DNA of 64,000 nucleotides from Sporosarcina ureae (GTDB lineage Bacteria; Bacillota; Bacilli; Bacillales_A; Planococcaceae): the NCBI RefSeq assembly GCF_002109325.1, contig NZ_CP015348.1:2853501-2917500 (forward strand). Reading direction: 5' to 3'. The notes under the pieces are model-generated. The model was given only the letters and a program-made list of their open reading frames with translations, did not search any database and was not told the origin of the DNA. The translations under genes and the position numbers were made by a program. Below, one piece after another: positions 54,540 through 63,419 of the stretch. The number at the start of each line of letters is the position of its first letter. The first letter of the stretch is position 1.

Positions 54540-55889
54540 ATGAGGCTTTCCAGGGAATTTTTTCATAAGTTTACTCCAGCGCAGATCATTGCCTTTTATT
54601 ATTTTTTAGCGATAGCATCTTCTTTTCTGTTGTTGAATTTACCTGGAGTATATAAACCGGGTGTGAAAGTAGCATTTATAGATAGTTTGTTTACCGCAGT
54701 CAGCGCAGTGAGTGTCACAGGACTGTCTCCTATCAGCATCGGTGAGACGTACTCAGTATTTGGCCTTTGCATGATCATGCTCGTCCTTCAGCTAGGTGGA
54801 ATCGGTATCATGTCATTAGGTACGTTTTTCTGGCTACTTGTGAAGAAAAAAATCGGCATGAGAGAGCGTCAACTGATTATGGTCGATACCAATCAGTACA
54901 CATTACAAGGCGTAGTTCAATTAATTCGTCAGATCATCCAAATTATCGTAGCCATTGAGATTATCGGTGGTGGCATTCTAACCTTATATATATATCGTTT
55001 TTATAACTCGTTTAGTGAAGCGCTATTGAATGGAATGTTCATGTCTGTGTCTGCAACTACGAATGCGGGTTTTGATATTACGGGTTCTTCGATGATGCCT
55101 TATCACGATGATTATTTCGTACAGCTCATACTGATGACGTTGATCATTTTGGGTGCTATTGGATTCCCAGTTTTGATTGAGGTAAAGAGCTTCTTTTCAA
55201 AAAAGGTCCCACATTTCCGCTTTTCACTTTTTACTAAAATCACAACTGCGACATTCGGTGTTCTATTGCTTGTAGGTACATTGATTATTTGGTTGCTGGA
55301 ATCATTCAATTCATTCAAAGGAATGAGTTGGCATCAGCAATTCTTTACGGCGTTATTCCACTCCGTATCTGCACGATCAGCAGGTCTGGTAACATATGAT
55401 GTAACGCAATTTAGTGAAGCTACAGATATTTTCGTTAGTGCGCTAATGTTCATTGGTGCTTCCCCAAGTTCAGTAGGTGGCGGAATACGTACGACAACAT
55501 TTGCAATTGCGCTTTTATTCCTCATTAACTTTGCACGAGGAAATGACGTCATCCATATATTTAAGCGTCGAATTAAACTCATCGATGTATTCCGTTCGTA
55601 TGCAGTCATTCTCGTAGCTTGTTTTATGGTATTGGCCGCGTTGTTGTTGTTGTTGCTTACGGAGCCTGGAATTCCTGTTGTTCCATTGTTATTCGAAATT
55701 ACATCTGCTTTCGGAACTTGTGGAATGTCCTTAGGTATAACAGGAGATTTATCGATCGTTGGCAAGATCATTATTATGGTTTTGATGTTTATTGGACGTG
55801 TAGGGTTGATATCGTTCATCTATACAATAGGTGGCAAGTCGAATAAAACGCCTTATCATTATCCAAAAGAGCGTGTTATTATTGGCTAA
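54540..55889 (+). CDS. ktrD: KtrB/KtrD-type K+ transport channel subunit
   Basis: 449 residues; ATG 54540 is 11 bases from AAAGGA (54523-54528) while TTG 54531 is too close. Four M1-P-M2 units typical of Trk/Ktr/HKT: selectivity loops SAVSVTGLSP, SATTNAGFD, SVSARSAGL and SAFGTCGMSLG, each with the conserved Gly. The intramembrane SPSSVGGGIRTTTFAI loop is the gate region. It needs a KtrC/KtrA-type ring, which is not encoded here. Na+- or c-di-AMP-linked control resides in that partner. Confidence 0.92.
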   Translation: MRLSREFFHKFTPAQIIAFYYFLAIASSFLLLNLPGVYKPGVKVAFIDSLFTAVSAVSVTGLSPISIGETYSVFGLCMIMLVLQLGGIGIMSLGTFFWLLVKKKIGMRERQLIMVDTNQYTLQGVVQLIRQIIQIIVAIEIIGGGILTLYIYRFYNSFSEALLNGMFMSVSATTNAGFDITGSSMMPYHDDYFVQLILMTLIILGAIGFPVLIEVKSFFSKKVPHFRFSLFTKITTATFGVLLLVGTLIIWLLESFNSFKGMSWHQQFFTALFHSVSARSAGLVTYDVTQFSEATDIFVSALMFIGASPSSVGGGIRTTTFAIALLFLINFARGNDVIHIFKRRIKLIDVFRSYAVILVACFMVLAALLLLLLTEPGIPVVPLLFEITSAFGTCGMSLGITGDLSIVGKIIIMVLMFIGRVGLISFIYTIGGKSNKTPYHYPKERVIIG

Positions 55890-55897
55890 GATGAAGT

Positions 55898-55943
55898 GGA
55901 AAAGAGATGTCCCGGAAATCATGACGGGGTGTCTCTTTTTTTG
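55898..55943 (+). terminator. ktrD terminator
   Basis: AAAAGAGATGTCCCG pairs with CGGGGTGTCTCTTTTTTT around an AAATCATGA loop. Confidence 0.85.
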
Positions 55944-56014
55944 TTTAGATTACTGTTCGTATGAAAATCTCAAGAGCAAAGTCTTAAGAGTGATGAGTGA
56001 GTTTGTGAGTGGTT

Positions 56015-56225
56015 CGGGATGGAAGCTCCAGTTGGCGGACGCTTTCCCATGGGCTCTCGGTGAGCCAACCAGGTCGCGAGCTCCCTTTTGGTTGTCTCAC
56101 CTTTCGAGCTGATCCTGCGGGAAGAGCCGTAACGAAGAACGGCTTTTGCGAGTAAAAGCGCAGCGTTAGGAGCACATCTTTGCACTTCGCCGCCAACTTC
56201 CGCTTCCATCCTACGTTGATAGTTG
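56015..56225. repeat. REP/MITE-like palindromic repeat, copy 5 (with internal insert)
   Basis: Core GGGCTCTCGGTGAGCCAACC...GGTTGTCTCACCTTTCGAGC as in copies 1-2. It is extended by about 75 bases that include a second hairpin (AGCCGTAACGAAGAACGGCT). Ends GGAAGCTCCAGTTGGCGG and CCGCCAACTTCCGCTTCC are inverted repeats of each other. Confidence 0.8.
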
Positions 56226-56344
56226 TGTTACTTAGATCACTCACTGTAGGTAGTATTTGAATTATTGATTTGTTTTAACTTCTTTAGATTCAAGTTCTAC
56301 AGTTTAAAATCTGTTACAACACTAACTTTAATGAACAACAAAAG

Positions 56345-56510
56345 GTATCACCCACTTACATTGCAAGGGATTGGCGCGTAGGAGGGGCGACTCCCAGAGG
56401 ATCAGCTCGACAGGCGAGACAACCAAAGAGAGCAAAGCGAACTGGTTGGCTCACCGCGAGCCCTCTAGGAAAGCGTCCCCTCCGTAGCGCCAATTCCCAC
56501 CCGAAGACGC
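56345..56510. repeat. REP/MITE-like palindromic repeat, copy 6 (subfamily 2 ends)
   Basis: Same core (GAGACAACCAAAGAGAGC...GAACTGGTTGGCTCACCG) but with different outer arms, TTGGCGCGTAGGAGGGGCG and CCCCTCCGTAGCGCCAA, which pair with each other. Copy 5 and this copy lie 120 bases apart in opposite orientation between convergent genes. Confidence 0.8.
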
Positions 56511-56549
56511 CTGCTAACCAGACCATTACACTGCTATACTTCACAAAGC

Positions 56550-56606
56550 AAAAGAGCTATCGCACGAAGTCATATCATCTATGACTTCGTGGATAGCTCT
56601 TTTTTA
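56550..56606 (-). terminator. Radical SAM gene terminator
   Basis: AAAAGAGCTATC-CACGAAGTCAT and ATGACTTCGTGGATAGCTCTTTTTT form a near-perfect stem; usable on both strands. Confidence 0.9.
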
Positions 56607-58357
56607 TTGATAAACGGATTCTAGTACATTTTCAGATAGGTGGTAATGCTGTGCCTTTTCGCCTGGCGTGTATTGGATAATAAGATAACCAGGATCTTTT
56701 ATGACAGTTAGATCCTCTTTCAGTTCGGCAAAGGTCTTTGTGATGAAGACTTGCTTGCGAATTGTTCGCTCAGTATAACCGGTCGACTCAAATGATTCGC
56801 CAAGCAAGTGAGGAGAACGTAGAAGAACTTGATAGATATCCTTTAACTCTTCTTCGGGTAAAGTAGTATCCCACCAGATCTTCCTTGGTAAGAACTTTTG
56901 GTGAAGTAAATAATCCATCTTTAAAAGACTGACTACTATAGAAGTGTCCACTTTCAATATCTCAATCAGAAAGCGTTCCAGACGAGTGAATAAGTCTTCG
57001 AACTGATGGCCAATACGTGACCAACCTTGTTTCTCCCAGAATGCGCCGAATAATTGGAAGAAGTCGAACGGTGTATCCACCAATTCAGTGACGATGTACT
57101 CCATAGAGTGTATAAAACGTCCCGAATTCCAATATTTTTCAAGAATGTCTTCTGTTTGTTTAATTTTCAGCATATCATCAAAGGACAGAACATTATTCGA
57201 TACAATTTCATAAGGAGCGGTGTCGATATATTGATAACCATATTGCTCAGCTTGAATACGCAAGCCCGTTCCACGCAGTAGCTTTAAAAAGCCCAATTGT
57301 AATTCTTCAGGTCGTAATGCAAATACTTCGTTGAATGTATCACGGAAAGAATCATAATCTTCTTCAGGTAATCCGGCAATCAAATCTAGGTGTTGATCAA
57401 TTTTTCCACCTTCTTTGACCATCGTAACGGTGCGTGAAAGTTTGGTGAAGTTTTGTCGTCTCTTCACAAGTTCATTAGTCAAATCATTAGTAGATTGAAC
57501 TCCTATTTCAAAGCGGAACAGGCCTTTCGGCGCGTTGTCATTTAGAAATTGAATGACTTCTGGACGCATAATATCTCCGGTGATTTCAAACTGAAATACA
57601 GTTCCAGGCAAATGTTCATCTATGAGAAATTGGAACATTTCCATTGCATAACTTCTACTAATATTGAATGTCCGATCAACAAATTTTATCGTTTTAGCAC
57701 CATGCTCCATCAGATAGCGAATATCATCTTTTATTGCTTCTCGATGGAAATATCGAACGCCCACTTCAATAGACGATAAACAGAATTGACAAGAGAATGG
57801 GCAGCCGCGACTCGTTTCGATATACATTACGCGATTTGAGAGATGGGGAATATCCTCTGCAAAACGAAAAGGGGAAGGCAGTTCCCGAAGATCCAATTTA
57901 GGTCCCGGCGCTGTGATTTTTAGTTTACCTTCTTTGCGATAGGCAATACCTTGTACGGAAGCAAGATCGGTTTGTCCATCCACAGCACATAATATATCTT
58001 TAAAAGTTTTTCACCTTCACCGATTGCAATGATATCGATCTCTGGTACTCTTTTTAACCATTGATCGTAATCGTATGTTACTTCAGGCCCACCACAAACT
58101 ATGACAGTCTTCGGACTAGTCAGCTTTAATAACCGAATTACCTTTAGTGTTTCTTCTATGTTCCAAATATACACACTGAATCCAACGACGTCCGGAGAGT
58201 GTTGATAAAGCTCGGAGACGATGGAAAGGGTAGGGTCATGGATGGTGAATTCAGCCAATTCACAGTCAAACTCTGGAGCTGCAAAAGCTTTCAAATAACG
58301 TATAGCGATATTTGTGTGTATATATTTGGCGTTTAATGTTGATAAAACGATATTCAT
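56604..58357 (-). pseudogene. B12-binding-domain radical SAM protein, one frameshift
   Basis: Two overlapping frames encode one protein. Residues 1 to about 115 (58357 to 58012) are a cobalamin-binding Rossmann domain (NIVLSTLNAKYIHTNIAIRYL ... VGFSVYIWN ... VVCGGPEVTYD ... IAIGEGE). The second frame (to 56604) has the radical SAM core with TSRGCPFSCQFCLSS (three Cys) and a DUF4080-type C-terminus. The break is at a run of five T on the plus strand (58007-58011): one more base restores GEGEKTFKDILCAVDGQTD. Probably a class B-type methyltransferase or related enzyme of unknown substrate. Confidence 0.88.
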
Positions 58358-58534
58358 TGTAAAACTCCTAACCTAAAATTGTAATAATAAGATTGACTAT
58401 AAAAGAGACTAAATACCTATGTCAAGAGGCGGGATACTGTGCAATAATAAGATTGAATATGGATATATTTACAATTGTAGAAATTATATGACATCCTAAT
58501 TATGTGGTTTCTAAAGAGTTGAGGAGGTCCTAAT

Positions 58535-59919
58535 TTGGTTATGAAAACACTAGATATCAGCAGATTTCTAGAGAACTCTCTATTTAAAATTATTTTGGAT
58601 GAAAATGGAAATGTGCTTGAAATGACTGAGGCAATCAAGTTGTTGATGGATCATATGGGTACACCTAAGCATATGTCCGATATATTCGATCAACCTTTAT
58701 TAGAACAAATTGAGACGCGCTTGCATCTAGCCAAAACCCAAGTAATTTCAGGGCATAATGTATTGACAGGTCATTTAATTGTATCGAATGAAAAAAAGGA
58801 ACCATGCTATATTATATACCAACAGCATGCAGATAAGGCGATTATAACAATAAAAATTGGTGAACAGAATGAAAAACTTCTTCAATTGTATGAAAACGCC
58901 TATTTAACAGCCACTATACCTATGGCATTAGTGAATGAATCGGGGTATATCATTTCAACTAATAATGAATTTTCTAATGAATTCCCTTCTCATTCATCTA
59001 GTGAGTTTGTTCACTTGCAGGATCATTTTGCACTAATGACACCTACTTCCACATTCTCCTATGAAGATTATATTCAAAAAGCAACTATCCAAGCATCTTC
59101 AAAAGTCAATATGTCGTATTCCGCGAACGGACTTACTCATATTTACGAAGTTAGCTTAACATTGGACCATAAAACTAGAATGTTCATTTTAAGAATATTA
59201 GATATAACTGAAAGAGAACGTCTTTTAGATCAGTTAGCACACTCTGATCAGTTATGTACAACAGGTGAAATTGCTGCAAGCATCGCACATGAAGTACGTA
59301 ACCCTATGACGACGTTACAAGGGTTTCTTCAACTACTTGAACATGAAGTGACAGGTAATGCTCAAATGTATGTTAGCGTTATTCAAGAAGAAGTCAAACG
59401 AATGAATGAAATATTGAATGAAATGCTTGCGCTCTCAAAACCTGTGGTTGACGAAATTACTGTATTTTCATTATCTGTTCTAATAGAAGACGTACTATTA
59501 TTGCTACGACCTAAGGCGCTATTGGATCAAATTCATTTAGTGAATGAATTTAATTCAAAAGAACCAATGCTCATTCGGGCGAACCCCAATCGTATTAAAC
59601 AAGTATTAATTAATCTACTTAAGAACGCAATGGAAGCTATGATTCCTAATGATACATTGTCTATCAGTGTAAATGAAGGTGAACAACATAAAATTGATAT
59701 CTTAATATCCGATACGGGGGTTGGGATGGACGAGAAGACGATGGAAACCATATTCTTACCATTCGTATCAGATAAACCAGGGGGACGGGTTTAGGACTTC
59801 CGTTTGTCAAAAAAACCGTACTTGAGTATGGCGGGACTATTTCTGTTACTAGTGAACTGGATAAGGGAACTGTTTTTTATTTATCATTTCCTCTTGTTTC
59901 TGTAGCATTATCGGAATAA
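58535..59919 (+). pseudogene. PAS-containing sporulation-type histidine kinase, one frameshift
   Basis: TTG 58535 lies seven bases from GGAGG. The N-terminal 215 residues contain PAS-like domains without TM helices, then HisKA with HEVRNPMTTLQGFLQLLEHE (His about 243) and HATPase with NLLKNAMEAM and DTGVGMDEKTMETIF. The frame ends after KPGG; adding one G to the run 59780-59784 restores TGLGLPFVKKTVLEYGG and a stop at 59919. The G2 box (GTGLGL) is therefore lost as read. The layout resembles KinA/KinE-like kinases feeding Spo0F. Confidence 0.85.
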
Positions 59920-59937
59920 CATAGAGTTCATACAAGG

Positions 59938-59980
59938 AAAAAGGCCAATCCATTTTATTTCTATGGATTGGCCTTTTATT
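59938..59980. terminator. Bidirectional terminator after the kinase
   Basis: AAAAAGGCCAATCCAT and ATGGATTGGCCTTTT pair around TTTATTTCT. Confidence 0.88.
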
Positions 59981-59992
59981 TATAAGACAATA

Positions 59993-60640
59993 TTATTTGA
60001 TTGTAGCCGCCATTTGCTTAAATTCTTTCATATGTTCGTTATCTTCTTTAGCGTACACTGTCACTCGCACCAATTTGTCTTCATGCTCCATGACATAGCC
60101 TGTGAAATACCCTTCAGTTGACTCTACCGTTGCGCCTTTAACAGACGTAATGCCGTCAGCTTGTGGAAGATCTGCTTCCTCTGTGATTTCAGTAGGTGTT
60201 TCACCATCACTTGAAGCTGTCAATAACTCTTCCATATTTGTATAAAGTTCATCAAAAGTATACGACTCATCATCTTTAGGCATTGTTTCAATACGCATGA
60301 ACGTTTCGCTATCTTCTTCAAAATAGAGAGTATCTCTGCCTGGTTCTTCGCTTGTTAGTTTGTATCCGGGAAGCACCATCATGGAGTAGTCTTGTTCATC
60401 ACTCGCAGTTTCCACAGCATCTTCCATTGAAACTTCACTTGTCTCTTCCTCAGCATCCGTTTCTATTTCTGCTTCATTTTCAGTAGAAGTGCTTTCTTCT
60501 ACATCTGTTTCGGGAGTAGCAGGTTCTTCGATCGCAGGATCTGTTGCATCTTTTTCTGCATCAGCATCAGATGTTCCGCATGCGGCAAGCATGACGGAAG
60601 CTGTTAGTGAGGTGAAAATAATACGCCATTTGTTGTTCAA
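59993..60640 (-). CDS. Acidic lipoprotein of unknown function
   Basis: 215 residues from TTG 60640, with AAGGAG nine bases upstream. Signal peptide with lipobox LAAC (Cys about 21). It has a long Asp/Glu/Thr linker (about 30-75; EEPATPETDVEESTSTENE), then a domain beginning with VLPGYKLTSEEPGRDTLYFEEDSETFMRIE and ending DNEHMKEFKQMAATIK. I do not recognise the domain; surface-exposed stress or envelope protein is a guess. Confidence 0.72.
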   Translation of the reverse strand: MNNKWRIIFTSLTASVMLAACGTSDADAEKDATDPAIEEPATPETDVEESTSTENEAEIETDAEEETSEVSMEDAVETASDEQDYSMMVLPGYKLTSEEPGRDTLYFEEDSETFMRIETMPKDDESYTFDELYTNMEELLTASSDGETPTEITEEADLPQADGITSVKGATVESTEGYFTGYVMEHEDKLVRVTVYAKEDNEHMKEFKQMAATIK

Positions 60641-60699
60641 ATCGTTCCACTCCTTCATATACTATTCTAATCATTGGACGGATAACTGCAAAGAAAGTT

Positions 60700-60888
60700 T
60701 CATTCTTGTGTACGTTTTAATATACTATACCGTTTGTGATTGATGACAGTTTTCTCTTCCATTGCCAATTCATCGAAATCTTCCATATACGTTAAATTTA
60801 CAATTACAGAGTTTTCGTTCACTTTTTCAACTACACCTTGCAAACCTTCTTTAAATTCAATGATATCACCAATTTCAGCTATCGTCAT
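60700..60888 (-). CDS. ykvS: YkvS, DUF2187 family protein
   Basis: 62 residues from ATG 60888 (AAAGGA eight bases upstream). A small all-beta domain: IGDIIEFKEGLQGVVEKVNENSVIVNLTYM, similar to KOW/SH3-like folds of DUF2187. Function unknown. B. subtilis has the same small gene in the ykv region. Confidence 0.8.
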   Translation of the reverse strand: MTIAEIGDIIEFKEGLQGVVEKVNENSVIVNLTYMEDFDELAMEEKTVINHKRYSILKRTQE

Positions 60889-61125
60889 ACTATCCATCCT
60901 TTCTCCGATCATAATGTGCTCTTACAAGAGTGATGAAAATGTACTATAAAGAATTACTTTATAGTTTGCCTTATAAAATACAAAACGTAAAGGCATATTT
61001 TTAATAACGCGAGAAATATACAACAGCGTTTTGTCGCGAAATGTCGAAAATCTTTCTGTTTAATCTTATGTAGTTGTTGGTATGTATAAGAGTAGAGTAA
61101 TTACATATGGAAGGTGTGCAGGTTC

Positions 61126-61284
61126 GTGCATAAACGTGAATTGGAAATAGAGAAACTTAGACAGCAATTAATCCATGTTGCCCAAGAATATGGTATGCAA
61201 TCTGAAAATACCATTAAACTCAGCTGTAAATTAGATGTGTTAATTAATGAGTACGAAAATAATAAGCTTGAAAAAGAAGTTTGA
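61126..61284 (+). CDS. Spo0E-family aspartyl-phosphate phosphatase, 52 aa
   Basis: GTG 61126 with GGAAGG upstream. Helix-turn-helix hairpin: RELEIEKLRQQLIHVAQEYG then LSCKLDVLINEY, which carries the S-x-x-L-D core of the Spo0E signature. Spo0E proteins dephosphorylate Spo0A-P and delay sporulation. A terminator follows. The gene is short enough to be missed by automated calling. Confidence 0.85.
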   Translation: MHKRELEIEKLRQQLIHVAQEYGMQSENTIKLSCKLDVLINEYENNKLEKEV

Positions 61285-61368
61285 AATTATCGGAATAGAT
61301 GTTTAACTCATTGTTATAATGGGCATAATATGAAAGAACACAGCAACATTCTCATTTCCCCCTTTTGT

Positions 61369-61399
61369 GGACCAATTACATATTGGTCCTCTTTTTTTG
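61369..61399 (+). terminator. Spo0E-like gene terminator
   Basis: GGACCAAT and ATTGGTCC followed by TCTTTTTTT. Confidence 0.85.
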
Positions 61400-61469
61400 T
61401 TTACTTAATTGTAAAAATATTTGAATTTCTGTACGATGGATATATTCATACATAAAGAGGAGTGGGAAT

Positions 61470-62339
61470 ATGCAAAAAGAAAAGATTTCCTTTATTGGGA
61501 CGGGTGTAATGGGATCGAGCATCGTCAAACATTTGCTTGACGCATCTTATGACGTAACTGTATTCACTAGAACGAAGTCAAAAGCGGAACCTTTGGTAGC
61601 GTTGGGAGCCAAATGGACGGATAATGTAGCAGAATCAATTAAGGACGCAGATATTATTTTTACGATGATTGGGATGCCGTCTGATGTAGAAGAGGTATAT
61701 CTATCTGAACAAGGTATATTTGCTAACAGTCGGCCTTCACAGATCGTAGTGGATATGACTACTTCTAGTCCTGAGTTAGCTATTACGATTGCTGACAAAG
61801 CTGCATCTTTACAAATGTATTCACTTGATGCACCTGTATCAGGTGGAGACATTGGGGCGAGGAACGGAACACTTTCTATAATGTGTGGAGGTCAAAAGGA
61901 ATTATTTGATAAACTATTGCCGATCTTGTCTGTTTTCGGTAAGCAAATTGTGTATCAAGGAGAAGCTGGAGCTGGTCAGCACGCCAAGATGTGCAATCAA
62001 ATAACTGTTGCAGGAAATATGATTGGAGCATGTGAAGCAATTGCTTATGCCATGGAATCGGGACTTGATCCGGATACGATGTTACAGTCCGTCACTTCGG
62101 GTGCTGCGAACTCCTTTAGCTTGTCTGATCTCGGCCCTAGAATTATTAAGGAAGACTATGAGCCAGGATTTTATGTAAAACACTTTGTGAAAGATTTAAA
62201 TATTGCACTAGAAGAAACCGAAAGACTGAATTTAAAATTGCCTGGACTACAGCTCGCTCGCGATATGTATACTGATTTGCTCGCAAAAGGCTATGGCGAA
62301 AATGGAACGCAAGTCTTGATCAAGAAGTATATTGACTAA
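61470..62339 (+). CDS. ykwC: 3-hydroxyisobutyrate dehydrogenase-family oxidoreductase (YkwC-like)
   Basis: 289 residues; AAAGAGGAGTGGG precedes ATG 61470. NAD(P)-binding FIGTGVMGSSIVKHL at the N-terminus, substrate motif DAPVSGGDIGARNGTLSIMCGG, and catalytic Lys in GAGQHAKMCNQI. HVKDLN-type KDLNIALEE completes the beta-hydroxyacid dehydrogenase pattern. It reduces or oxidises a small 3-hydroxyacid; the substrate is not known. Confidence 0.92.
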   Translation: MQKEKISFIGTGVMGSSIVKHLLDASYDVTVFTRTKSKAEPLVALGAKWTDNVAESIKDADIIFTMIGMPSDVEEVYLSEQGIFANSRPSQIVVDMTTSSPELAITIADKAASLQMYSLDAPVSGGDIGARNGTLSIMCGGQKELFDKLLPILSVFGKQIVYQGEAGAGQHAKMCNQITVAGNMIGACEAIAYAMESGLDPDTMLQSVTSGAANSFSLSDLGPRIIKEDYEPGFYVKHFVKDLNIALEETERLNLKLPGLQLARDMYTDLLAKGYGENGTQVLIKKYID

Positions 62340-62516
62340 AAACCTAAGAAGTTAAATGCATTAGCGTAATTCCAACACTTCGCTTTTCAGCTCCAGTATT
62401 TCATGAAGATCAATAAAAGCTATTCATGAACGACTATTTGAATTTATAAGAGCACATAAATTCTTACTTCTTGCACATGCTCTTTAGTATAAGATGCGTG
62501 AAAAGGAGTGAGTCAT

Positions 62517-62747
62517 GTGTGGGATATTTGGTTATGGCCTATGATTATTGTAACAGTCGTCATGCTCGGGATCGGAATAGCTGGAGTTAGAAAAACAAGT
62601 CGTTCATTTCAGTTAAATGAAAAGAACAAAATCCCTGATACAGCAGCTGAACATCCATATGCCATGAATCCATTACTGTGGATTATCATAATAGCCTCAG
62701 CGTTTATCTTTATCATCGTTTTTTATTACTGGGCCTCTTTCTATTAA
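62517..62747 (+). CDS. Small membrane protein, 76 aa
   Basis: GTG 62517 is eight bases from AAGGAG (62503-62508). Two TM helices (about 4-23 and 53-74) joined by a polar loop with basic and acidic residues (RKTSRSFQLNEKNKIPDTAAEHP). No family recognised. The end of the gene lies in its own terminator. Confidence 0.65.
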   Translation: MWDIWLWPMIIVTVVMLGIGIAGVRKTSRSFQLNEKNKIPDTAAEHPYAMNPLLWIIIIASAFIFIIVFYYWASFY

Positions 62748-62762
62748 AGAAAGGGGTTTTTT
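62731..62762 (+). terminator. Terminator overlapping the 76-aa gene stop
   Basis: CCTCTTTCT and AGAAAGGGG pair with an ATTA loop, then TTTTTTG. Confidence 0.8.
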
Positions 62763-62883
62763 GTTTTTGGAATGCGCTTTCTTTTTAGGTGGAAAAAGGC
62801 TATTTGTGGTATGATGGAATTGAAACAATGGACGGACTTTTAGGTATATGTATTTAGATGATGAACAGAAGGAGAGATCACCT

Positions 62884-63321
62884 ATGGTTTCTATAAATAA
62901 CAAAGACTTTCTCACCGCGCCTATAGCGGACCAAATTATTTCTTCAGAGAAAGTTGCCCATGTGCAACTGGGTAATAATGCCGAGCATGCTTTACTTGTT
63001 TTAACGAAGACTGGATACTCTGCTATCCCTGTACTGGATAATCAGTATCGTTTGAAGGGGCTCCTTGGAATTGGTATGATTACAGACTCTATTTTAGGCA
63101 TGGAACGTATTGAATATGAGAGATTAGAAGATATAAAAGTCGATGAGATTATGGACACAGATTTACCAACGATTCGAGTGAATGATCGTTTTCAACGCGC
63201 GTTAGATTTATTGATCAATCATCCATTTTTATGTGTTACTGAAGAAGATGGCACATTTGCGGGCATTATTACTAGACGCGTTGTGATGAAAGAATTTAAA
63301 AAGTATATTTATAATGTTTAA
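62884..63321 (+). CDS. darB: DarB/CbpB (YkuL), c-di-AMP-binding CBS protein
   Basis: 145 residues from ATG 62884 with AAGGAG upstream. Two CBS motifs: KVAHVQLGNNAEHALLVLTKTGYSAIPVLDNQYRLKGLLG and DEIMDTDLPTIRVNDRFQRALDLLINHPFLCVTEEDG...FAGIITRR. Close to B. subtilis YkuL (HVQVGNNLEHALLVLTKTGY). Apo-DarB activates Rel and pyruvate carboxylase, and c-di-AMP releases it, linking K+ state to (p)ppGpp. Confidence 0.92.
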   Translation: MVSINNKDFLTAPIADQIISSEKVAHVQLGNNAEHALLVLTKTGYSAIPVLDNQYRLKGLLGIGMITDSILGMERIEYERLEDIKVDEIMDTDLPTIRVNDRFQRALDLLINHPFLCVTEEDGTFAGIITRRVVMKEFKKYIYNV

Positions 63322-63419
63322 TAAATCGATTTGAAGATCAGTAAAGTAGCTAGTATAGAAAAACGTTAAAAGGCTCCGATAAAAGGGGTCTTTTTCTAAT
63401 AGAAGGAGTTGATCTATTT

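Noticed and set aside
55970..56544. ORFs across the REP elements after ktrD
   Set aside because: They read through the palindromes in every frame and share residues with ORFs in the other REP copies.
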